Assembly: GCA_019426215.1 (NCBI GenBank)
Contig: CM033396.1
Location: 30,361,154-30,425,153, forward strand
Source of the DNA: Buddleja alternifolia
Lineage: Eukaryota; Streptophyta; Magnoliopsida; Lamiales; Scrophulariaceae
Length of the DNA stretch: 64,000 nt
Direction: 5' to 3'
A program made the position numbers and the translations under genes. The notes under the pieces were generated by a model. It was not told the DNA's origin. It ran no database searches and saw only the letters and a list, made by a program, of their open reading frames with translations. Shown in pieces: positions 22,400-33,900 of the stretch; positions within the stretch are counted from its first letter, which is position 1; every line of letters begins with the position of its first letter.

Positions 22400-24139
22400 T
22401 CATTTTTTTAATCTTATATATTGTCACTAGTTTAGATGAAGATTTATTGGATCACATATAGTTAGGAAAACGGTCGCGCATAAGGGAGTGACGACTGTGG
22501 AATGCTCTTGATGGTTCTAAAACCCTGTTCCAAGTCATATAAACTATGAGATAAGGGATATCATAGTCTCGTCAAAACTTATTTGTGTATGTCATTCTCA
22601 TGGGAGAGCGCATTATTCTATGGACATTGATTTTGGGGTCAGTTCATGCACAAAGATCCATACTTAGTGGGTATGAGATTGAACTAACTCCGCTAGGATT
22701 ACTTGTTGGTTCCATGTCAAACTTGAAATTGTATGGTTGCATAGGTGTGATATTAGTCATTTGACCTAAGGTGTCATGGCTGCAATATGTGATGCCTCTC
22801 ATGATTCAGGGAGAATTACTAAATGTACTATGTTGGGTGTGGTATGGTAGTACAACAGAATAGATGGCACTGGACATGGGATCCATCCAAGGTTGGTTGC
22901 CTGATATATCCTATATTGTTGTGTAGCATAAACGACCGATAAAGCCTTTGGCTAGATTAAAGTCTTAAAAGGGGGGGGGGGGATGGTCCCTACTTAGAAG
23001 ACAAGGTCATTAGAGTTTCAACACAGTCATAGCTTCTAGCTTATTAGAGTTTCAATCGGTGCTCAAATCCTGGACTGTAGACGGGAAAAAGATGGAGAGA
23101 TTTAACTCACATGAAGATTGCAACCTGGATAAGTTTGTTGTTCATCACTAATATCTGGTGACACTGCTAGACATTGGTCCATGACCGATAGGTGCCTTGA
23201 ATTAATAAGGTGAAATTAATCGGCCTAAATAATTAATTAAGACAATGTGGGTATTGTCTAGCCTTTGGGGATAGGACCTATTGCTAGCTTATTAATGAGC
23301 CTGAGGGGTCACATACTTAACTTAGTGTAGTGCCTACTGGTGGAATTAATTCTTTGTGAATTAATGGAGAAGTAATTAATTAGAAAACGAAAAATATTAA
23401 TTAAGTGGCCTTAATTAATAATATTCTTATTATTTAATATTGAAATATTAAATTGGAAAATGACTAATTAATAGTCTAATTAATTAATGAAGAAAAAAGA
23501 TGATTTAATTTGTGGATTAATTAGTTATTTAGGAAAGATCTAATTCTAATTAATTAATAAGAAAAGATCTTTTTTTAATTAGAAAGGGATCTAATTAATT
23601 AATGCATAGAAGAAGGAAAGAGGAAGGTTGTCAGGGTTTGGTAGCCTTGGCAGTAGGCGCCTCCTACAACAGAAAAACAAGGCTTTGATTTTTCTTCTTC
23701 AACCTTCTCTATCTCTTCATTAGAGGCTAAACACAATTTCTATCCCTCTTCTCCATAAGCCAAAAGTTGATTTCTATTAGCTAGCATTGATATAGAAGAT
23801 CAAAGGTACGAGCTAAGTTGTGGATACCATTAGAGGTGCTTTGCATTGTTAGAGTGCTGAAGCAAACAAGATCAAGGAAATTGGTTGGAGAAAAATGTTT
23901 CTCTCCGTAAAGCAAAAGTTGTTGTTTGTTTTGGTGTAGGTTTCATCAAAAGGTATGTTTACGTGAAAACCCACTACATATGTTACACGTAAATCCGATG
24001 GTACCATGTCTGCCTAATCTCTGTTGTGGAGCTGTGCTTTAATCTTTGTTTTAGCTGGGCACACAATCCCAAGGGGTTAGCCACTGTAGCCCAACACATC
24101 GATCTCAAAAAGTCATGACCTCTTCTATCATACACTTGT
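22400..24139 (+). mobile_element. Copia-type LTR-like insertion, boundaries unclear
   Basis: Low coding density and LTR-style composition: LTR-like text with GGTATGGTAGTAC, a G12 run at about 22971-22982, and a TTAATTAATTAG-rich segment (23330-23610) of the kind also present just before the transcribed part of the copia LTRs at 44930-45110 and 49440-49600. It is absent from the sister copy of the surrounding element, so it is an insertion, but TG...CA ends could not be fixed. Confidence 0.4.
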
Positions 24140-24540
24140 TAGAAATATATTTTTGCTTTTGTCGTCAATGTTATGTAGTTGATCCTGCATCACATATTGA
24201 TTGCTCTCAACTGATGTCGTAGAATCTTGGACACATGCTTGTGAGTTTGATAACTCTTCAAAACGATCAAGGGTGTGCCTCTCTCCAGGTTCTCTAAATG
24301 TTCGTTTGTCATCCATAACATCTCAGTTATCTCGAAAACATCTTGCCAATTCATTTTATGGCATGTTCTGCTATTCTTGGACTAATCCATCAGAGGACTG
24401 AACGGCTATGATACAAGATGTAATGATCTTGCATTAATTAATGTAAGGAATAAAGAACAATTAAAAAACAAGATAGAATATATGGACGAGAATAGAAGAA
24501 CCTTAAAGAAGAATGAAGAGTCTAAGATTGAGAATAGAAC

Positions 24541-24663
24541 ACACACACACACACACTATATACACTATACACTCTCTCTAAATATATGTATATATATATA
24601 TACATATATACACACACACACACACTATACATATATGCATATATGTACACAAGAATAGATACT

Positions 24664-24698
<35 letters not shown>

Positions 24699-24880
24699 AT
24701 ATACACTACGATTATATACATTTAAATATTTTTGTATATAAATAAAATATTTCATACATAAACACACACACACACACACACATATACACTACGATTATAT
24801 ACATTTAAATATTTTTGTATATAAATAAAATATTTCATACATAAACGCGCACACACACACACACATATATATAATTCATA
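24541..24880. repeat. CA/TA microsatellite with an 83-bp tandem duplication
   Basis: Mixed (CA)n, (TG)n and (TA)n runs. A unit starting CACTACGATTATATACATTT and ending in a (CA)n run occurs twice in a row, from about 24704 and from about 24787, with nearly no change. Confidence 0.8.
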
Positions 24881-25682
24881 TAGAGCACAATCATTTCAAA
24901 CTTATTATATTATAACTTTCAATCATTAGTTAAGTATTGCATAATTTTGTTAGATAAAAACTTACATAATTTGACTGTTCTATTAAGTTTTGTTCTCTAT
25001 GAAAATAAAACCAATAATCCTATGAAAAATATCATTTGGAATGGATAATCCAAGCACATTTTCACAAAAACACAAAAAACACAAATTTTTTTTGAAATTT
25101 CTCACCAAATAATCTTACCAAAAAAAGCACAAAAATAAACCAAACGTAAGCCTATCTCATATAAAATTATAAATAAACATAATGATTACTATAGTTTCAA
25201 TCAAATCTATGGAATGGTAAGATAAATTCATAATACAAATGAAATGAGAATTCAAAATAGAATTAATATAGGAACTTAGCATGGTAAACTTAGAGCCTTT
25301 AAATAAACTTGAAAATAAAATAGAGAATGATAAACATAAATCGAAGAAAAAATTGATATCAAAGTTTAGAATAACTACTTAGATGATATTCAAATAAAAA
25401 AATATTCTAAAAACTATTTTTAAAATTTTAGACGAAAGGGATATCTTGATTCAACAAATTCGGACTTATAATTTTTTAATCATGAGCCACATAGACCTTA
25501 TAAGACTCCAAATTAGTAGAGAACACACATAATTTGTAACAGCTTGAAATTGACCCAAGACCTACCACATAAAAGTGAAAATTGATATCATTAGGCTAAC
25601 ACGTCTTGGGTCTAGTACTAAAAACTTAAAAATAAACTAAAATAAACCGAGAGAGAGAGAGAGAGAGAGAGAGAGTAAAACT
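24881..25682. other. AT-rich intergenic with a (GA)n run
   Basis: No gene recognised. A (GA)n microsatellite lies at 25650-25675. The poly-A-rich stretch before it gives no meaningful open frame. Confidence 0.5.
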
Positions 25683-25893
25683 GGGCCCACCTAGGCCAAC
25701 CGTTGATCCCAGACTAGGCCCAATCCGCATAGCTCTGCCCATTCTGGGGACCAATTTCAGGCTAGTGGGCCGAGCTGAGGTTGGTATTCACCCTGGCCAA
25801 GCCCAAATTGGCCTATCTGAGCATTGTCCCGGGCTGGATTAGCCCATTCCATAGTCAGGCCCAAGACCAAGCCCAAGCCATCCGGCCCATTTG
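25683..25893. promoter_or_regulatory. GC-rich block with repeated GGCCCA motifs upstream of the HDR1-like gene
   Basis: Five GGCCCA/TGGGCC cores were seen in about 210 bases (near 25684, 25717, 25767, 25857 and 25883), in an otherwise AT-rich region 365-575 bases before the start codon. GGCCCA elements (site II / TCP-type) are typical of proximal promoters of plant housekeeping and growth genes. Whether this block is the promoter or the end of a GC-rich repeat cannot be told. Confidence 0.45.
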
Positions 25894-26257
25894 ACACAAT
25901 GACTTACCAAATGCGACACATGATGAGGTGAATTCCGAGGAAGGGGGATGGGACCCAGAACAAGGAAGAGCTAGGTACACGAAACGAGGCACAACAACTA
26001 CTAAAACGACAAAGATCTCAACCGTTGAAACAACAAACCTTAGATCATCCCGTCAGTCACCACCTCATTTTCAATATCTTATTTTCTCCTCATCTTCCTA
26101 TTCCTATTTCTCTCTCTAGACTAGACAGGAGGTGCTTTCTCTCTCTTGCTAGCTTAATTGTACTTGTTTCAATTAATACACTACAAAACATCAAATTAAT
26201 TAAGTAGAAGTTGAATTCATTCATTATATGCTGAATTGAATTATTGAAATTCAAGTT

Positions 26258-29200
26258 ATGGAAGAATTAGGTGGTGCAAAGATGAAGATGAAGAAGAAGG
26301 TTGAAGAAGGAACTATTAATGGCTTCTCTCCTGTCACTCCAGCTCCTGTCTTCTGGAAATCCAGGAAACGATCTTCTTCTGGTACCTTTTTCTACCATTC
26401 TTTTCCTTTGATTTGTTAATTTATTACTACTTTAATTCGATTTAATTTTTTTATGTCAAAATTCCTTGTACTTTCAATTTTTTTATTTTTTTTTTCAATT
26501 GGCCTGATCATTTGCATGCACGCTGAAGAATTAGATCACTCTCCACTGATTTTTGGAAGACATTTTTTACTAATATATTGTTATGTTTTTTAATTTTTGT
26601 CTCTAAGGGGTTGGGGGTTGGTAGGTGGTTGTATCAATTATGCACCGTTTTGATGACCTTTACTTCTCTGTAACATGAGAGAGAGAGAGAGAGGGAGAGG
26701 AGAGAGGATGGGATGACTATGGTTTAGCTTTGCGGAGACGTCACTTTATTGCATTTAGGTGGTGGGTGGATATAATTTGTTGGGGATCTGCTATAAAAAT
26801 GATTCATGAGTAATTATTAGGATCTGTTTGGATGTGATTTTTCATTTCATTTTCAACTGTCTTTTTCTAAAACTTGCGGGAAAATGCGTTTTTTTATTTT
26901 TGAGTGAAAATGACCGTATGTTTGGGTGTGTGTCCCGAAATGGTTGGAATTGATGATTTGATGATGCGTGAAATGATTGATTTAATTAAAAGTGATGAAT
27001 ATGTATATAGTATAGATAAAATAATAGATAATATTTTATTGATTAAATATAGTGTAAATAAAAATGACAAAAATTGACCCGAAGAAAAGTATTAAAAATA
27101 TTCAAAATGGATCTAAAAATGTGCACAAACCTATAAAGGTTAATACGATGTATTTTATTTCACTATATCACCACAATTGCAGAATATCACCACAATTGCA
27201 GACGAAAAACCCACAATTGTTGACGAAAATATGGATTTGAGAAGGAGATGAGAGAGAGAAAAAAGTGAGTATGAATTTGTAAACTAAAAGATATATATAT
27301 TGGAGAATGGTGAGAATGGTGTAAACTGTGTATTTTCATTTTCAAATGAGAATGAAAATGAAAATTTGGAACTGAACACACAAACAAATTTCCTATCATT
27401 TTGTACTTTACCCAATTAAAAGTGTCCATCCATGAATGAACCTTTGAACTTTAACAACTTTTTCTAGTACAATTTGAGTTAAAATTCATCACATTAGTCG
27501 GAACTTATATAGTATCCCCTTTAGTCAGTTTAAGAATGACGATCCTGCCATGCAATACTAACTTCTGGAATTAGATGTTGCATAGAAATCCTCAATTTCA
27601 CACAACATTCATATGGGGATTGCGCGCAAAATTGGCATCTAATACTTGTTAATCAAGTTGAAGCCGGGACATCGTTTGGAAGCTCAATGAAATACATAAT
27701 TGGAGCTAATATGTTTTTCTCTTCTATTGCACAAAACAATTGTGGTATTTGAACTGCAAAACTAAATGGTTGCACGTGTTGCCAGTAAAATGTTGCACTT
27801 TTCTTTAAAAGGTTGGAATGGTTACATTACTGGTGCTCATGTTTACCACTAATTCAGTTTAATTGCTCTCGTTTAGCGTTTATGGTCCTCATCTTTCCCA
27901 CTAATCGTTCAATTTTTTTTGTCGTCAATTAATCCTGTGTTAAATTGCTAAAAGAGTAACGCATGTCTCGAGGAATAAAATGAATAAAAATAAAAAATTT
28001 AAAGGGATCAAAACTGTACAATGTTCAAACTTGAAGACCCAAATTATAATATTTTCATCATTTTGGGTAACTATTTCCCGGTATACACGAGTAGTTTCTT
28101 TGACACTTAAAGAGCTCAAACAGCGGGGACTATTTTTGGTTAAAAGTGAACGAGACTGAATTTGATGAGTTTGGAATTCAAGGGGATTGAGGTTACCAAT
28201 AGTGAAGATCAAGGACCAGAAATATAATTATATTTCAAAAGCTTATAAGATGAAATTAATTGGATTTAAAAATATGTCAACTAGCCCATATTTTCACGTC
28301 ACTTAGTGGTCAATCTTCCAACAGTCAGCATGAAGAATATAGACAAGGCACTAGATGGTGCGCAACAGGAAATGGAAATAGATGTTTCCGGTGCTGATAA
28401 ATCCCCGGAGAAAGAACAAGAATTGGACAACCTTGGAGAATCAAACACCTTATCTATTCTGTCTGAGAAGCGCAAGGCTTTGTTCGAACCATTAGAACCA
28501 ATAAACAACATAAATGGTAAACGCCCATCGGCAGAATCCTTACTCCCGCCTCCCGACTTTGAGACCGCAGCTTATCCACGTGGCTGGCTGATTGGTAAGA
28601 AGCGCAAGCTAGTCAATGTGGATGTTGTAGAGAGCATGCGTAGAATTGCAGTACAGGAAATGAACCGAAAGGTACAACTCTTGACTCCTCTATAATTTCG
28701 AATGTGATTGAATTTGATGTATATATTAGGCAAAATTACATAAACACCACCTACGTTAGTTCTAATTAGGAAAAATACCTCGCGATTTGAGAAATTATCA
28801 TAAATTCTTCCTTTAAGTGAAAATCTATTACAATTTCACCTCTTGTAAAAACAGATTAGAATTTTACCCCCTGTAAAAGCATATGACAATTTCAACCCCT
28901 ATAAAAAGCATATTACAATTTCACATCTTGCCTGTAAAAACAAATTACAATTTCACACCCTGTTTTTCAAGTTGTTAGAATCTAACAGGGGTGGGCATCT
29001 TAATAGTTAGCAAATCTTAGGAGTCTCGTGATGACCCAATAAGTAAGGGAGTATGCATGTAATTATCCTAAAAATAATAAGGTTGAATTACGTGCACACC
29101 CCCTTACTTTAGTGCAAATTACCGTAATCCCCCTAATATTTGGTAAATTGCAATGAGCCCCCCTTAAGGTGGCTATTTGTAAGGTTTACCAGGGGTGAAA

Positions 29201-29531
29201 TTGTAAGAATTTGTAAACACACAAGGGGTGTAATTTCGAAAAGGTCAGGGGTCTTTTGGTAATTTGGTAACTGAACATAACATGCTGGGATATGTAGGTA
29301 ATTATCTCATATAACACTGTTATGCAGGATAGAGAGATTGATGGGCTGAACGAGCAATTAGAAACTGACGCTCAATGCTTGGAGCACCTTCAGCTGCAGC
29401 TGCTGGAAGAACGGAGCAAACGTGCTGATGTGGAGAGACAGAACTCTATGCTGCAAAACCAAGTAACAATGCTTATGGACATGTTGCAGGAGAATGAAGG
29501 AGTGGAGGATGAAGGAACTGAAGGCCCTTAA
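26258..29531 (+). CDS. HDR1: HEADING DATE REPRESSOR 1-like protein, 3 exons
   Basis: Exons 26258-26381, 28325-28671 (or from 28307, see findings) and 29328-29531; all junctions GT-AG, phases agree; 224 or 230 aa. Key family features: N-terminal [19 protein letters not shown]; central [27 protein letters not shown] and [20 protein letters not shown]; a C-terminal coiled coil starting [12 protein letters not shown] that runs to the end. This matches the plant family named after rice HDR1, a nuclear protein that works with a SnRK1-type kinase to delay flowering under long days; the role in this species is inferred. The basic GKKRK may act as a nuclear signal. Exon 1 encodes only the N-terminal motif and is followed by a 1.9-kb intron; intron 2 is mostly two transposon-like inserts. 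The start is the first ATG before the conserved motif. Convergent with the TRF2/HOY1-like gene. Confidence 0.8.
26815..27400. mobile_element. Possible TIR element in HDR1-like intron 1
   Basis: Left end GGATCTGTTTGGATGTG and the complement of the right end GGAAATTTGTTTGTGTG are similar, and both sides carry TTTTCATTTTCA-type stretches. No clean target-site duplication was found. A short direct repeat (ATATCACCACAATTGCAGA) lies at 27165-27201. Weakly supported. Confidence 0.35.
28729..29068. mobile_element. Mutator-like MITE candidate in HDR1-like intron 2
   Basis: Begins GGCAAAATTACATAAACACC; the complement of its right end begins GGATAATTACATGCATAC. The ends share the GGxxAATTACAT pattern with other elements in the window. 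The inside repeats CAATTTCACxxCTTGTAAAAACA-type lines. No clear 9-base duplication, so the ends are tentative. Confidence 0.45.
29081..29308. mobile_element. Mutator-like MITE, same family as 29786-30041, in HDR1-like intron 2
   Basis: Left end GGTTGAATTACGTGCACACC and complement of right end GAGATAATTACCTACATATC. It shares internal blocks with the element at 29786 (AGGGGTGAAATTGTAAGAATTT, TTTTGGTAATT). It ends 19 bases before the exon-3 acceptor. No perfect duplication at the flanks. Confidence 0.55.
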
Positions 29532-29785
29532 TAAACTTTTTTATTTTCATTTTAATTCTCTATACTTATTCTTTTGTGTATGCAGCATTATGTAGAAGTT
29601 ATGGACCTAAAAAAGAGGCTTGTTTGTGGTTACTGTATATACTCGGAGATCATGTCTGTTTCTTGGTGTAATGTGATTGTTCTATGGTGCGATTAAGAGA
29701 GCAGATACAAGCACTGTCATATCAAATTCATTTTGGCAAATACTATTTTCAAACTTTACACCCCATCTATCAAAAGTAGTTTTTA

Positions 29786-30041
29786 GGGTGAATTACAAGC
29801 GCGCCCCTCACTTTACTGCTAATTACCAGAACCTCTGAACTTTTTAAAGGTAAATTATAATGGACCCGCTCAAGAGATCTATTTACAAAGTTTATAAGGG
29901 GTGAAATTGTAAGAATTTTAAATATACGAAGGGTGCAATTGTAAGATACATTAACATGAGGAAAATTTTATGCAAATTCGATAAAATCAAGGTGTTTTGG
30001 TAATTGTTCATAATATGAGGGGGTATATAGGTAATCATCTC
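29786..30041. mobile_element. 256-bp Mutator-like MITE with perfect 9-bp duplication
   Basis: Left end GGGTGAATTACAAGCGCGCC; complement of right end GAGATGATTACCTATATACC. Flanked by perfect TAGTTTTTA (29777-29785, 30042-30050). A 9-base duplication is the Mutator-type signature. Non-coding; lies about 255 bases after the HDR1-like stop codon. Confidence 0.8.
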
Positions 30042-30517
30042 TAGTTTTTATGGGATGCATAAAACACCAAAAGTTCTTTCTATTCAAATGCCACGTAATG
30101 ACTGGTCTCGCTGAGACTTTGCTCGCCATGAGAGTATAAAGTTCAACATCTAAATCATTCCAACAAGTCTTTTGGGTGCCTAAAACCCTTGAAGATGACC
30201 AGCACTTCAAATTAATTTAGGGGATTCGATGAAATGTCACATCTTCCTTTTCAGGACGGAGAATCAGACTGATATTTATGATTCTGACTAAAACTGCTGG
30301 TGTTCAAAAAATACAGAACTAAATATGTTAGAACTTCAACGATCACATGAGTATGCGCCAAAAGAAAGACTAATGTGTTTCCCAAAATCTTAAGATGTCA
30401 TTTTCGGACAATCCAACATATATACAACGAAACTTAGAATTTTGCTAAAATAAGATTCCATTAACAGAATTTTTTTCCTTTATTTACATCTTAGACAAGT
30501 AAATTCAAATATATTTT

Positions 30518-30542
30518 ATCGTTCATCAAATTGATGAACGAT
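30518..30542. repeat. 25-base palindrome between two convergent genes
   Basis: Arms ATCGTTCATCAA and its exact complement are separated by one base. It could form a 12-bp hairpin in RNA or a protein-binding dyad. A 25-base direct repeat (TTTACAATTATCTGTAATGA...) occurs close by at about 30549 and 30667. Confidence 0.6.
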
Positions 30543-30927
30543 CAAACTTTACAATTATCTGTAATGACGTCAACAAGCGGGATCAAGAAGTTATCGAAAA
30601 TTTTCTCTAAGACTTTAGTTCAAGGGGACAAGTAGAATCTCTTCATCACATGATTCGATGAAATATTTACAATTATCTGTAATGACATCAACCAAATGTA
30701 CGAACGTAGAATGTAAAATCATGGAAGCAAACACAAAAGCCAAAAAGCAGTACAAGGCAGATAACAAACAAGAAACAGAACCTACACACATGGATATACC
30801 TAAACGGTGATTCAACACCAGCTTGGATTATATACAGGACCCATCATCAATCTCAATTTCCGAATCCCACTAAACAGAACAAAGTACTCATAGAAACAAC
30901 TACATACATCTACAAGTCACCAAAGCA

Positions 30928-33900
30928 TTATCTAGCTTGATTCTCATAATCTTCAGAAATATTGAACAAGAACTGAGGTAGGGAAGCTATCCTAGGCAGA
31001 TTCAGCAGCAAATCCCCAACCGAGTCCTTCCTCGACATAGATGCCCCTTGACTATACCCAAACACATCATTATTCTCATCATTCTCTTCAACCTTCTTTT
31101 CATTACTCGATGCACCAACAATATTATTCGTCTTTTGAATATCTGGACAGTTGTCACTTTTTGGTTGGAAATTTGGAACCGCACTCGTATTATCTTTCTG
31201 CAGGAGACAGCAGAGAGAATTGACCCTCGACATGAGGGATTTCTCATCTGAGTCTGGCATGTTTTGGATGTCGCTGAATAAGCATCGATTGATATCTTCC
31301 AGAATCTGGATGCTTTCCCATTCCTCACTGGAGAGAGAGGGATTGTTTAATGATCCTTGCTCTGATATTCGGTGTTCGAGATGGCTCACTAGATCGCTCA
31401 TTGACATAGAATGACGGAGCCCGGGAACTTTGATTTGTTCCCAGTTGCTGAGTGCCTTTAGTTGCTCGATTCCACCGTTTTTGATATCTTCAACTGTCAG
31501 TGTCTCTATACCTGGAGCAGGCAATAAGGGGTCAGAAGAGAAAAGCAAGATTCTAAGAATTTAACTGATCATTATTACTATCCCTTATTAATATATAAGC
31601 ATGTGAAATTAATTAAATCCATCACTGTCATATGATGATCGAAGGTAAGTTTCAGCATGAACAGAAAAAAGATTCAGCCTTTTTATCTAATGAAAAGTTT
31701 GGAGAGACTTGAATATCACCAGCGCCGAGTTTTTAGGTTTGGACCTGAAATACTATAGAAAAGAGAAATGATATCTGAGAAAATACCACTCTCACTTCTT
31801 TAGAATAGGCAAACAAACAAATGCCAAAGGTAGACCATAAAATATGCAGCCCTGTCCACAGAATCAGCTTCTTTCTTTCAAGCGAGCAAGTGAGAATGCG
31901 TTTTAGAACACATCAAGTCAAATCCCAAACAGGTTATGGATAATCCATACCCCACCAGTCAAAAAATAACAGTCAACTATTGACATAGGTGTATGCCAAG
32001 TTCTTTATTTTCATCAATACTTCATGGCCATGCCGCTGCTCTCACGATCTATGTTATGAGTAGCTAACTCGTGATCTTTTTTGCTATAAACGCAAAATAC
32101 TAGATTGATATGCACAGTCGAATTGACTCATTCTCCCTGCATATGCTTCTATGAGAAGCCATGGATCTGGAACTGTTCAGTTCGCTAATGACAGTTGTTC
32201 TCTACAACTCCTTGTAGGCCTAAAACAGTGATGAAAGAAACTAATCTAGAGACAATATCATGACTTCCCCATCACGTAAAGACTTCTATCCCGCTTGATT
32301 CTACAACTACGGACATTGGGTTGTCCTATGCTGGAGCCACACAGGTAGTTGCTCCGGCAGTGTAAAAATAATAAACTTCAACAAAGGGGACACCATAACG
32401 TGACATTTTTATTTAGGGATAATTACAAAAAACTCCCTAACTTATGGGCTATATACCACCACCTCCCTCAAGTTTGGCTATTTACAACCACCTCCCTCAA
32501 GTTTGGCTATTTACAACCACCTCCCCTACTGTTATACTCTGTCTTACAAAGAGGTCCTTCCTTTATATTTTCTAATGGAAAATGATGACGTCCGCCGTTG
32601 GTTTTTTCAAAAACCCAATTTTGCCGGTGTAAATGTTGATTATTTTCTCGGACAAGCCTACCCTTTTCATGCGAGGGGGTTGCATGCAATCTATTTAGAT
32701 ATTTAGAAATTGAAATAAAATAAACATGATTGATCTAATAAAATATTTAGAAATCTAATAACAAATATATATATACATATATATATTATAAACACAACAA
32801 TAATATATTTTTTATGATATATAAAATTAAATAAAATATTTAGAAATTTATATAAATATTAATAACACATAAAAAAATGCACAATATATATATATATATA
32901 TAATTATGTACATATATATTATATTTATATGTGTTTTTCATAAAAATAATATATCTTTTATGAAAAACACATATAAATAAAATATATATGTACATAATAA
33001 TATATATATATATATATATATATAATTGTACATATGTATATTATTATTATATACATATATAGAGATATACAAACTCATATAAATATTATATATATAAAAT
33101 AAGAAAAATATATATATATACACACACACACACAAAATCACATAAATATTATATATATATATATATATATAATAAGAAGGAAAAAATAAAATATCACTGT
33201 TCATCGTCGAACCTACAACCCCAAATCCCCACCCACCACCTCGCGCCGCCACCACCAAATACCCCCCTTCCCCCTACAATACTCACATACACACGCGCAG
33301 AAACACAAACTAACGTGCGCACACACACACACACACATATATATTTATATTACGCAGAATCAAACACGCACATAACACGCAATAATTTAAACTATTTAAT
33401 AAATAAGAAAAAAAGTTTGAAAAAAAATTAATTTATATTGTTTGACATCATTCCCAAGACGATGAACAGTAACATATTTCAAATTTTTTCCCCCAGGGGT
33501 ACAAGTGTCTTTTGCAAATTCCAGAATTTTTCCTTTTTAGTGAATTTCATTTTTTGGGTTTTATTTAAGGGCAAAAAGGACATTTCACCACTTTCCGTTA
33601 GATAACATTGGAACCCCTCGTTTTAGGGAGGTGGATGTAATTACCAAACTCGAGGGATGTGGTTGTACATAGCACATGAGTTAAGGAGCTTTTTGTAATT
33701 CTCACTTTTATTAATAAACCAACTGAAGAATAGACCAACACAATTCAAGATAATGAGATACAATAAGGTGTCAGTTCACATAACACCAAGCAGTTCTCTT
33801 CCTGCAATTTAGTGATTTTATAATGCATGTGACACACTTATACTACCTCAATACGACTAGAATTAAGGTGTATATGGAAACACAGACTTGTATTCAATTG

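Larger units (their letters stand above)
20481..24412 (-). mobile_element. Second copy of the non-autonomous LTR internal region, split by inserts
   Basis: 20481-20870 matches 16656-17010 and 24140-24412 matches 17035-17501, in the same order. Between them, 20871-24139 has no counterpart in the first copy and is filled by a Mutator-like element and a copia-type LTR. The copy ends with a mutated primer-binding site and the start of an LTR (to about 24540). Non-coding throughout. Confidence 0.6.

Noticed and set aside
25928..26119. 63-codon open frame just before the HDR1-like gene
   Set aside because: It could be an upstream open frame, but there is no evidence of transcription extent or conservation, so it is not called.
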